Below are positions 7,137-13,077 of a stretch of DNA of 13,077 nucleotides, piece by piece. Position 1 is the stretch's first letter, and every line of letters begins with the position of its first letter. The DNA is from Marinilabiliales bacterium (GTDB lineage: Bacteria; Bacteroidota; Bacteroidia; Bacteroidales; F082). The notes under the pieces are model-generated. The model saw only the letters and a list, made by a program, of their open reading frames with translations, had not been told where the DNA came from and searched no databases. Location: assembly GCA_002869465.1 (NCBI GenBank), contig PKSW01000446.1:1-13077 (forward strand), written 5' to 3'. Position numbers and translations under genes: made by a program.

Positions 7137-8183
7137 TTAATAATTGAAACCAAAAGCGCCCGGAATAATTCCCACCTCAAAGGAATCCAGCATACTGCCC
7201 GTGTAATCATAACGATATACCAGACCATTTTTGTTATAATCCAGCGCATCAGAAACATAGATATCCGAATTTTGCGGATCGATCCCTAAGGCATAAAAGT
7301 ATTTGCCATCCTGAGAAATCATCGGGTTTTCCGGCAAGGTGCCATCAGTAACAGACATGCTGTAAACGCCATTATTTAAATACAGCAATTCATCTCCCGT
7401 TCCATTCATCAACAGGTTAAAAGGACTCAGTGAAATATCGTCAAATTCAAATTTTTTGATGACATTTTTATCTAGTACATTAATTTTCCAGAGCGAAGGA
7501 ATTTCTTCATTATCATATCCACCACTGCACAATACCCACAGATTTTGATCCCTATCCACCACCATACTGTTCGGCTCCACGCCCACCTGGATCGAATCAA
7601 TCAACGCATCGGTTTCAGTATCAATGATCAGCACCTGATTGTTTTTAATTGCCTGCAAATAACCCGACCAATGCGCTACATATGCTTTATTACCGATCAG
7701 TACCATATTTTCGGTACTCCTGTTGACGTTTATTGCATCCGTCAATTCATAACTTTCAGGATTTACAATTGAAATGCTGTTGCTGGCCAGGTCTGATACA
7801 TAAGCTTTTTGATCATTTATTTTCAGGAAAAACCGAGGTGAAGTAAGCTGTGATATTTTCCCTTTGAATTCGGCTGTTTTCCGGTCAATTACATAAATGT
7901 TACCTGAGTTGTTTATAACGATATATGCCAAATCACCAACGATGCTAATGCTCTGGGCCACATCGCCCAGCGGTGCGTCGTTCACTTCATAAAAAAGGTC
8001 GTTGGTAAGTTTGGAAGTGGCACTTTCAAAATAGGATAAACTGGCATTACCCGCCGTAAAATTTCCCTGGTTCACAATAAAAACACCATTTTTCAAACCG
8101 CTTTCTTCCGGCTGGGTATCTTCTTTTTTACAGGCTGCAAATAAAACAGCAATCACAATTGCAAAAGGGACAAATTTCTTCAT
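7137..8183 (-). CDS. Surface beta-propeller lipoprotein, BtuG-like cobalamin-capture protein (DUF5074/YncE-like)
   Basis: Lipoprotein of 348 residues. The signal peptide ends with the lipobox LFAAC (Cys18). The mature start CKKEDTQPEE is Lys then acidic, resembling the lipoprotein export signals that send Bacteroidota lipoproteins to the cell surface. The rest is a series of roughly 40-45-residue blade repeats such as KAYVSDLASNSISIVNPESY, KAYVAHW...LIIDTETDALIDSIQVG and LWVLCSGG, typical of a YncE-like propeller; the length suits seven blades. It starts 1 nt after the receptor gene, downstream of a cobalamin riboswitch. This is the arrangement known for BtuG of Bacteroides, a seven-bladed surface lipoprotein that binds B12 very tightly and caps BtuB. 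I infer the same role here. Without the riboswitch context it could only be called a propeller lipoprotein. Confidence 0.82.
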   Translation of the reverse strand: MKKFVPFAIVIAVLFAACKKEDTQPEESGLKNGVFIVNQGNFTAGNASLSYFESATSKLTNDLFYEVNDAPLGDVAQSISIVGDLAYIVINNSGNIYVIDRKTAEFKGKISQLTSPRFFLKINDQKAYVSDLASNSISIVNPESYELTDAINVNRSTENMVLIGNKAYVAHWSGYLQAIKNNQVLIIDTETDALIDSIQVGVEPNSMVVDRDQNLWVLCSGGYDNEEIPSLWKINVLDKNVIKKFEFDDISLSPFNLLMNGTGDELLYLNNGVYSMSVTDGTLPENPMISQDGKYFYALGIDPQNSDIYVSDALDYNKNGLVYRYDYTGSMLDSFEVGIIPGAFGFNY

Positions 8184-8184
8184 A

Positions 8185-10134
8185 TTACTTTTTTAATTTT
8201 AATTGGATATTGATTTCAAAATTTCTTCCGGGCATGGCCCGCCACTGGATGGCCTGGTAATCGACATTCAGTAAATTGTTTACTTTAAACTGCGCCTCTA
8301 CGTCCATTCGTTTACCTGACCATCTTTTACCAACTGACACATTATTCAGCACATAGGCAGGAAGCGGTTTCTTATTGGTTAGCCTTTCCCCGATATAATT
8401 GACGCCCCAGCTTACGTAATAGCCTCCGTAGCTCCCATACATGAAGCCATTTGCCGAATGGATGGGAATGTAAACCAGTTGGGTTGCCGAAGTGCCGTTT
8501 TCTGTGGCTTGCTCGCTTTCGTTGGTCGTTTTTGTAAAGGCGTATTCAGCGAATACCTTATAATTAAACTTCTTTATAGAACCACTTACGTGTGCTGAGA
8601 ATTCTATGCCCCTGGCAAATACTTCTGCAATATTTTCAGGCGACCAGTAACGAAAATCTGAAGGCACCCACTGTATCCAGTTGTCTATCAATGATGCATA
8701 GATGCCTAAATCCGCATTCAACGAAAATTGATCGCTAAAAGTCTTTATGAAATTGATTCCACCTTCTGTTTCAAGTCCTTCCTCGGGCTGCAAAGCTTCG
8801 TTACCACCCGGATACCAGTATAAGTCGTTGAGCGACGGCTGGTGGTAATTCCTTGAAACGCTGGCCCTGATAAACAGGTTTTCCTTTTTCAACAACTGAT
8901 AATTGATACCGAACAAAGGCATAACCGGGAGAAAATCCGAATCAACTATTTCAGAACGTATGAGGAGGTTGAATTTTAAGCGATCGCGAATGCTTTTCAG
9001 CAGGTTGGCATACAATCCATAGGTCTTCCGGTCTTTTTTGCCATGATAATTATTGGAGTTTACGCTTTCAAAATCGATATCCAGTCCTACGGTCAACCCG
9101 AATCCTTTCTGTAAAACAGTTTCATATCTCGATTTGATAGCCACGCTTTGCGTATTGTTTTCCGAGTCGATCAATGTTACTACATCTGCCGAATCGGCAT
9201 TGGTGGTAGTTTTGAGGTAATAATTCTGGTCTTCAAATAAATAAGCACCTTTTACTTCTATTTGATGTTGGTTTTTTGAATAATTCCATCCCAGTATATT
9301 CCGGCTGAAGAAACCGTTTTGTTTTTCCTGCGGATCGCCACCCTTATAAACATTGGACATGATAGGTGGAATATCCCTTTCATGCCACTGGTTCCAGGTA
9401 TTAAAACTGATCTGATGCTTTTCGGATGGCGCATAGATAAATTGCTGGGTAAAGCCGGTATTCGTGAAAGCCGCATTGGTCTGTGTCATCTCCTCGCTGG
9501 GGATGACTGCTGTATTCATATAATCGAAATCATTTTCCGATGCCTGGTATGAAAAACGGGTATCGGAAGCGATTTTTTTGCCGTTAAATAAAATTCTGGC
9601 ATTCGTGGCGACCGATTGAAAACTACCAAAGCTTTGTTCCAGCATGATTTGCGAATGATTGTTCAGGGAAGCCTTATTTTTTAAGGCAACACTTCCACCC
9701 AGGGCACCGCTCGTTTTCATAAGGGATCCGCCCCCGTAGTAAAGTTCAATCTCATCGAAAAATGCATTCGGTATTTGTGAAAAATCCACTTGCCCCAGCA
9801 TGGGTGAGTTGATTTGAAAATCATTCCACAATACCTGCGTATGTGATGCCCCGGTTCCACGGAAAGAAGCTGTTGCCAGAGCTCCCCTTCCGTACGATTT
9901 AATAAAGATGGGTGTATAAGCTGCCAGCAATTCACCGAGATCAAGATTTGATAAGTCAGATTTAATTAAAGTATCAATGGTGGTTTTTTTGATGGTTTGG
10001 GTATAATCGTTTTTGGTGGCAAATACTTCAAACTCCTTTAATAGCAAAGTATCAAAGATCATCTGTCCATGTGTATTTTGTACAAACACAAGGCAAACTG
10101 TAATTATTCCAGGAAGTAAAAACCCGTACTTCAA
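8185..10134 (-). CDS. btuB: TonB-dependent receptor, BtuB-like cobalamin transporter
   Basis: Outer-membrane TonB-dependent transporter, 649 residues, a normal length for BtuB. It has a signal peptide (KYGFLLPGIITVCLVFV, cleavage probably near THGQ, residues 21-24), a TonB-box-like LKEFEVFA (about 32-39), and a plug domain (about 45-155) with LGELLAAYTPIFIKSYG, SFRGTGASHTQVLWND and IELYYGGGS. A 22-strand-type barrel follows, with a C-terminal VNNLLNVDYQA and a closing strand rich in alternating residues. A cobalamin riboswitch lies in its leader and the BtuG-like lipoprotein gene follows after 1 nt, so B12 or a related corrinoid is the likely substrate. The frame has no ATG: TTG10134 is the only good start, with an in-frame stop 9 nt further up. 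An ATG at 10144 is one frame off and would be joined by removing one base from the A4 run at 10133-10136. Confidence 0.9.
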   Translation of the reverse strand: MKYGFLLPGIITVCLVFVQNTHGQMIFDTLLLKEFEVFATKNDYTQTIKKTTIDTLIKSDLSNLDLGELLAAYTPIFIKSYGRGALATASFRGTGASHTQVLWNDFQINSPMLGQVDFSQIPNAFFDEIELYYGGGSLMKTSGALGGSVALKNKASLNNHSQIMLEQSFGSFQSVATNARILFNGKKIASDTRFSYQASENDFDYMNTAVIPSEEMTQTNAAFTNTGFTQQFIYAPSEKHQISFNTWNQWHERDIPPIMSNVYKGGDPQEKQNGFFSRNILGWNYSKNQHQIEVKGAYLFEDQNYYLKTTTNADSADVVTLIDSENNTQSVAIKSRYETVLQKGFGLTVGLDIDFESVNSNNYHGKKDRKTYGLYANLLKSIRDRLKFNLLIRSEIVDSDFLPVMPLFGINYQLLKKENLFIRASVSRNYHQPSLNDLYWYPGGNEALQPEEGLETEGGINFIKTFSDQFSLNADLGIYASLIDNWIQWVPSDFRYWSPENIAEVFARGIEFSAHVSGSIKKFNYKVFAEYAFTKTTNESEQATENGTSATQLVYIPIHSANGFMYGSYGGYYVSWGVNYIGERLTNKKPLPAYVLNNVSVGKRWSGKRMDVEAQFKVNNLLNVDYQAIQWRAMPGRNFEINIQLKLKK

Positions 10135-10228
10135 AACAATTCATTTAATACAAAGCGTATCAGGAGAAAAAATGCAGGTATGTTTTATACTTACAAGCTC
10201 TTATCCCGAAAGCTTTGAAAATTAACAG

Positions 10229-10413
10229 AAATGGCAGGTCTTCTGACTTACTCACCTTTGAGGCCTTCCCAATTATATCCTGAAAGTCAGGAGTATCAGT
10301 GACCTTAGGTTTCAAAGGTTATAAACGAGTTTACAGCAGCGGGAACTGTACAGGTTTTACACCTGTTTCCCTATTAAGCCATCCATCCGGTCTGATGGAC
10401 AATGGCACCATAA
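10229..10413 (-). promoter_or_regulatory. Cobalamin riboswitch (B12 element)
   Basis: On the - strand every conserved block appears in the right order: GGTGCC (10409-10404), TTAATAGGGAA (10377-10367), the hairpin CAGGTGTAAAACCTG (10365-10351), GTTCCCGCTGCTGTAA (10346-10331), GTCACTG (10303-10297), GGGAAGG (10270-10264) and the B12 box AGTCAGAAGACCTGCCATT (10248-10230). P1 would be AUGGU (10411-10407) with GCCAU (10235-10231). The canonical long-range helix is ACCUUUGA with UCAAAGGU. It should sense adenosylcobalamin or a related cobalamin and reduce expression of the btuB-btuG operon. The 95 nt between the aptamer and the receptor start show no convincing terminator, so control of translation initiation seems more likely. 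Confidence 0.95.
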
Positions 10414-10420
10414 CCTTTCG

Positions 10421-10428
10421 CAAAGGTA
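10421..10428 (-). promoter_or_regulatory. Putative -7 box TACCTTTG for the riboswitch-btuB-btuG transcript
   Basis: TACCTTTGC on the - strand fits TAnnTTTG(C) and would start transcription near 10415-10418, just before the aptamer. It is overlapped by the inverted repeat ACCTTT-CGC-AAAGGT (10413-10427), which is partly in the transcript's 5' end. Confidence 0.6.
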
Positions 10429-10476
10429 GTATATTTTCTTTTTGAATTTTAATCCTTTAATGTGGGCAATAATTTC

Positions 10477-10484
10477 TAATTTTG
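10477..10484 (+). promoter_or_regulatory. Putative -7 box TAATTTTG for the small lipoprotein gene
   Basis: TAATTTTGC fits TAnnTTTG(C), 28 nt before the ATG at 10513, and is divergent from the riboswitch promoter 48 bp away. The palindrome TTTGCA-T-TGCAAA (10481-10493) overlaps the box and the expected start site. Confidence 0.55.
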
Positions 10485-10512
10485 CATTGCAAACGGACAC
10501 AATGTATATGAC

Positions 10513-10764
10513 ATGAAAACAAGTTCAGGAATTCTTCTATTTATTGTAACCATTGCGACTTTTTTCAGCTTCTCATCATGTGCCAAAGGCACCTATGCCC
10601 ACAAAAACAATAAATCAGCCAGGAGTAATGCTGCACAAATAAGCCCAGTATCAAGGAAGGCTTCACCGGTAAGTAAAAATTATGTGATTAAAGACAAACG
10701 CAGAACCTCGCTTGGACTCAGCGGCACATACCGAAAAGGAAAAAAATCAGATTTGATTCTTTAA
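10513..10764 (+). CDS. Small basic lipoprotein of unknown function
   Basis: 83 residues. A clear lipoprotein signal peptide (TSSGILLFIVTIATFFSF) ends in the lipobox FSSC with Cys23. The roughly 60-residue mature part is strongly basic and Ser/Lys/Arg-rich (AHKNNKSARSN, SRKASPVSKN, KDKRRTS, YRKGKKSD), without recognisable domains, and is probably mostly unstructured. I do not recognise the family. It has its own promoter box and stands alone between divergent and convergent neighbours, so its neighbours say nothing about its role. The signal peptide, promoter placement and normal ATG make it a believable gene. The basic tail could associate with anionic envelope polymers, but that is a guess. 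Confidence 0.72.
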   Translation: MKTSSGILLFIVTIATFFSFSSCAKGTYAHKNNKSARSNAAQISPVSRKASPVSKNYVIKDKRRTSLGLSGTYRKGKKSDLIL

Positions 10765-10831
10765 GTTTTTAATGGTATATGATTGATTCACAAAAATATC
10801 CCATACTGAAACTAAGTTTATCTTCCGTTAT

Positions 10832-10863
10832 AAAAAAAAACCGCTCCAAGTCTGAAGCGGTTT
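10832..10863 (-). terminator. Rho-independent terminator of the P5C dehydrogenase gene
   Basis: Stem AAACCGCT (10838-10845) and AGCGGTTT (10856-10863) with a 10-nt loop, 19 nt past the stop of the - strand dehydrogenase gene. On the - strand it runs straight into nine or more T (A-run at 10832-10840), a textbook intrinsic terminator. On the + strand the T-run is short (TTTACTTT), so it would work less well for the small lipoprotein gene. Confidence 0.88.
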
Positions 10864-10882
10864 ACTTTAGTTGGTATTTTTA

Positions 10883-12511
10883 TTATTCCTGCATATAAGG
10901 ATACCTGAAATCCGTTGCTGGTATAAATGTTTCCTTAATGGTACGCGGATTGATCCAACGTATTAAATTCAAACTACCGCCGGCTTTATCATTAGTACCC
11001 GATCCTCTTGAACCACCAAATGGCTGCAATCCGACCATCGCTCCCGAAGGCTTGTCGTTGATATAAAAGTTTCCAGCCGAGTATTTCAATATTTTGCAAG
11101 CCTGAACCATCGCATATTTATCGTTCGAGAAAATAGAACCCGTTAATGCATAAGGCGAAGTTTTATCACACAACTTCAGAGTTTCCTGGTACTTATCATC
11201 TTCATACACATAGATAGTCATCACTGGGCCAAAAATTTCTTCCTTCATGGTTTTAAAATCAGGATTGGTGGTATGGATGATGGTTGGCTGGACAAAATAA
11301 CCCACAGATTTATCACCGGTACCACCTGTAATGATCTCACATTCATCTGACTTTTTGGCAAAATCAATATAGCTCATGATGTTATCAAACGATTTCTCAT
11401 CAATCACAGCATTCATGAAATTCGAGAAATCTTCCACATCCCCCACTTTTATTTGTGCTACCTGCTCCTGTAAATGTTTTTTCACTTCATTCCACATCGA
11501 TTTAGGAATGTAGGAACGGGAGGCGGCAGAACATTTCTGTCCCTGGTATTCAAAAGCACCACGCACAATGGCAGTAGCTACTTCCAATGGATTTGCCGAG
11601 TTGTGGACGAAAATGAAATCTTTTCCTCCCGTTTCTCCCACCAACTTTGGATATGAAACATAATTGGTGAGGTTGTCAGCCACGCCTTTCCATAAACTGT
11701 TGAATGTTGCATTTGAACCGGTAAAATGAATACCACCAAGGTCTTTATGTTTTAACACCGCGTTTCCGATCAGGGAACCTGAGCCGGGAACAAAGTTTAT
11801 AATTCCGTCAGGAAGGCCTGCTTCTTTGAAAATCTTCATCAAATAGTAACTTGACAACAAAGAAGTGGTGGCTGGTTTCCAAACTGTGGTATTTCCCATC
11901 AAGGCAACAGCCATATTTAGGTTGGAAGCAATGGCCGTAAAGTTGAAAGGGGTAACTGTAAACACAAAACCTTCTAAGGCCCTGTATTCCATCCTGTTAT
12001 ACTGTCCGAAGTCTGATTTTGGTTGTTCGTTGTAAATCTGCGAAGCAAAATAGATGTTGTACCTCAGGTAATCAATGGTTTCACAGGCGGCGTCAATTTC
12101 GGCCTGGTACACACTTTTATCCTGTCCAAGCATGGTGGTAGCTACGATTAAATTCCTGTATTTTTTCGACATGAGTTCAGCAGCTCGCAGCATGATGGAT
12201 GAGCGCTCCAGCCAGGAAACGCTGTCCCAGGCTGCTTTTGCATTCATGGCAGCATCTATGGCCATTTGCACTTCTTTTTCGGTGGCCTGGTGATAAGTGG
12301 CCAATACCTTGCTGTGGTTGTGTGGCATCACTACCTTCCCCATTTTTCCTGTACGGATTTCTTTTCCGCCGATGATCAGAGGTATCTCAATCTGCTCATT
12401 ACCAATGCGTTTTAACTCCGCTTTTATCTCTTCACGTTCTTTTGATCCGGGCGCATAATCCAATATGGGCTCGTTTTCAGGAACGTCAAATAAAAAAATT
12501 GCATTATTCAT
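10883..12511 (-). CDS. pruA: L-glutamate gamma-semialdehyde (1-pyrroline-5-carboxylate) dehydrogenase, ALDH4 type
   Basis: NAD-dependent aldehyde dehydrogenase of proline breakdown, oxidising glutamate-5-semialdehyde (in equilibrium with P5C) to glutamate. 542 residues, the usual length of free-standing ALDH4 enzymes. Visible are the oxyanion Asn in TPFNF (Asn190), WKP (Lys212), the general-base Glu293 in VGETGGKDF, the nucleophile Cys327 in EYQGQKCSAASR, and EEIFGPVM (424-431). The P5CDH-specific C-terminal run INDKPSGAMVGLQPFGG and SRGSGTNDKAGG is also present and distinguishes it from general ALDHs. It is not fused to proline dehydrogenase, and no PutA-like partner lies nearby. It is a single-gene unit with a promoter box 57 nt upstream, palindromic sequences in its leader, and a strong terminator. 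Confidence 0.95.
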   Translation of the reverse strand: MNNAIFLFDVPENEPILDYAPGSKEREEIKAELKRIGNEQIEIPLIIGGKEIRTGKMGKVVMPHNHSKVLATYHQATEKEVQMAIDAAMNAKAAWDSVSWLERSSIMLRAAELMSKKYRNLIVATTMLGQDKSVYQAEIDAACETIDYLRYNIYFASQIYNEQPKSDFGQYNRMEYRALEGFVFTVTPFNFTAIASNLNMAVALMGNTTVWKPATTSLLSSYYLMKIFKEAGLPDGIINFVPGSGSLIGNAVLKHKDLGGIHFTGSNATFNSLWKGVADNLTNYVSYPKLVGETGGKDFIFVHNSANPLEVATAIVRGAFEYQGQKCSAASRSYIPKSMWNEVKKHLQEQVAQIKVGDVEDFSNFMNAVIDEKSFDNIMSYIDFAKKSDECEIITGGTGDKSVGYFVQPTIIHTTNPDFKTMKEEIFGPVMTIYVYEDDKYQETLKLCDKTSPYALTGSIFSNDKYAMVQACKILKYSAGNFYINDKPSGAMVGLQPFGGSRGSGTNDKAGGSLNLIRWINPRTIKETFIPATDFRYPYMQE

Positions 12512-12524
12512 ATTATCAACTATT

Positions 12525-12538
12525 TAAATACGTATTTA
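12525..12538. repeat. 14-bp perfect palindrome in the pruA leader
   Basis: TAAATACGTATTTA is a perfect palindrome 13 nt upstream of the pruA ATG and downstream of the predicted transcription start. It could be an operator. AT-rich palindromes of this size can arise by chance in a window this long, so the support is modest. Confidence 0.35.
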
Positions 12539-12564
12539 CCGAATCGCATATTTTTGCTATTCGG
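12539..12564 (-). promoter_or_regulatory. Imperfect hairpin at the 5' end of the pruA mRNA
   Basis: CCGAAT (12539-12544) and ATTCGG (12559-12564) pair, with one mismatch and then a three-base inner stem (GCA with TGC). The predicted transcription start from the box at 12568-12575 lies at about 12562-12564, so the hairpin would form at the extreme 5' end of the mRNA. It may protect the transcript, or the same dyad may be a protein-binding site. Confidence 0.35.
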
Positions 12565-12567
12565 CTG

Positions 12568-12575
12568 CAAAAGTA
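12568..12575 (-). promoter_or_regulatory. Putative -7 box TACTTTTG for pruA
   Basis: TACTTTTGC on the - strand, 56 nt before the pruA ATG, fits TAnnTTTG(C) and is identical to the boxes of the osmC-like and NUDIX genes. The upstream DNA is AT-rich with no clear -33 box at the usual spacing. Confidence 0.5.
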
Positions 12576-12710
12576 GTTTATTTTTACAAATTCTAAATTA
12601 AAAAATGTTAATAATTGAATGGGGTCCGGTGTACCTTTTTTCCTGTTCATATTTAGTTCCAGGTACGACAGGTGGAATAGAAATATTATGGTATAAATGC
12701 CTGTTAAAAC

Positions 12711-12914
12711 TTATCCTCCACTAATCATGTGAATGATCTGCACATCGTCGCCGTCAGTGACTTCAGCGGTCTGGTATCGGTCTTTTTTTATGAGTTGCCC
12801 GTTTATTTTAACAACCATCATTCTGAATGTAAAATTCTTCAGTTTCAGAATTTCAGAGATGGTAAGTACATCTTGTTCAAAAGACTCGGGGCGATTATTT
12901 AGGGATATATTCAT
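12711..12914 (-). CDS. thiS: Sulfur carrier protein ThiS
   Basis: Ubiquitin-like sulfur carrier of thiazole synthesis for thiamine. 67 residues, the usual size. It ends in the obligatory Gly-Gly (IIHMISGG), which is adenylated and converted to a thiocarboxylate. The segments VVKINGQLIKKDRY and DGDDVQIIHMISGG are the typical ThiS beta-strand and tail. It starts 1 nt after the stop of the upstream ThiF-like gene, so the two are co-transcribed and form the activating-enzyme and carrier pair. No thiG or thiC follows: the next gene on this strand is pruA, so thiS appears to end its operon. I see no clear terminator in the 199 bp before pruA. Confidence 0.93.
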   Translation of the reverse strand: MNISLNNRPESFEQDVLTISEILKLKNFTFRMMVVKINGQLIKKDRYQTAEVTDGDDVQIIHMISGG

Positions 12915-12915
12915 T

Positions 12916-13077
12916 TTATAAGTTTTTCAGTAATATTTCCAGCACAGTATTGGCCTGCATATGAGCAACAATGCCAACCCTGGGAGCCAGCGGAGGTAAA
13001 TCTTCGGATATTTCTTTTACTTCGTCACCGCAAATAAACAAATGATCCGAATGCCTGCAATGAATTGAATTGTTATC
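12916..13077 (-). CDS. C-terminal fragment of a ThiF/MoeB-family adenylyltransferase
   Basis: The last 53 codons of a - strand gene that continues past the right edge. The fragment includes HLFICGDEVKEISEDLPPLA, then PRVGIVAHMQANTVLEILL, and ends KNL. The LAPRVGIVAxxQAxxxLEILL pattern is the C-terminal helix region of ThiF/HesA-type E1-like enzymes, which adenylate the C-terminal Gly of ThiS. The thiS gene follows after 1 nt, which supports ThiF. The ATP-binding and catalytic parts lie outside the window, so family membership rests on the tail and the context. Confidence 0.62.
   Translation of the reverse strand, partial: DNNSIHCRHSDHLFICGDEVKEISEDLPPLAPRVGIVAHMQANTVLEILLKNL

Larger units (their letters stand above)
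12512..12710. other. Intergenic region between thiS and pruA
   Basis: Besides the pruA promoter box and leader (12512-12575), the rest (12576-12710) is AT-rich with a short GC-richer patch around 12620-12680. I find no good terminator for thiS and no convincing gene. A 39-codon + strand frame (12605-12724) is not supported. Confidence 0.5.

Noticed and set aside
10141..10200. T6 run in the btuB leader as an intrinsic terminator for the riboswitch
   Set aside because: The only stem before it is about 4 bp (GTAT with ATAC), too weak; translational control seems more likely.
10502..10516. Four-codon frame (ATG TAT ATG ACA TGA) whose stop overlaps the lipoprotein ATG
   Set aside because: An ATGA overlap could couple translation, but a four-codon frame this close to a start arises easily by chance.
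12605..12724. 39-codon + strand frame in the thiS-pruA gap
   Set aside because: Overlaps the thiS 3' end in antisense, has no promoter box and no recognisable protein features.
1..13077. Mobile elements, CRISPR arrays, tRNA or rRNA genes, defence systems
   Set aside because: No transposase or integrase, no regularly spaced repeats, no tRNA-like cloverleaf or rRNA stretch and no nuclease/helicase cluster was seen; the genes are housekeeping or nutrient-uptake functions.

Overview
The window reads as ordinary chromosomal DNA of a member of the Bacteroidota. The evidence is the repeated TAnnTTTG(C) -7 promoter box in front of most transcription units, the near absence of strong Shine-Dalgarno sequences, a lipoprotein with a charged Cys-Lys-Lys-Glu-Asp N-terminus, a TonB receptor paired with a surface beta-propeller lipoprotein, and protein sequences of that phylum. 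I see no mobile element, CRISPR array, rRNA or tRNA. A class or genus cannot be assigned safely from this sequence alone.

Layout. 1-105 is the 3' end of an unidentified gene on the + strand. It overlaps a two-gene ABC exporter operon (ATPase 80-976, permease 969-1796). Converging on this from the - strand is a long RelA/SpoT homologue (1886-4066) whose hydrolase half has lost its metal-binding motif. A strong terminator at 4117-4151 separates it from a tight - strand operon, clpS - nfeD - floA (5905 down to 4170), with gaps of only 2-3 nt. A divergent + strand NUDIX CoA-pyrophosphatase (6036-6665) has a promoter so close that its mRNA may be nearly leaderless. It converges on an OsmC-like peroxide reductase (6679-7089, -).

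7137-10413 on the - strand is a vitamin B12 uptake unit: a cobalamin riboswitch, a BtuB-like TonB-dependent receptor, and a beta-propeller lipoprotein of the BtuG kind. The receptor has no in-frame ATG, which may mean a real TTG start or a single-base homopolymer error. The riboswitch contains a segment that can pair either with the canonical downstream partner or with the very 5' end of the transcript. Divergent from the riboswitch promoter is a small basic lipoprotein (10513-10764).

The last part holds a proline-catabolic 1-pyrroline-5-carboxylate dehydrogenase (10883-12511, -), with a strong terminator behind it and palindromic elements in its leader, and the end of a thiamine operon (thiF-like fragment, then thiS) running off the right edge.

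No wholly new system is evident. The items most worth a second look are the hydrolase-dead long RSH, the B12 capture operon with its alternative 5' helix and start anomaly, and the clpS-nfeD-floA linkage.
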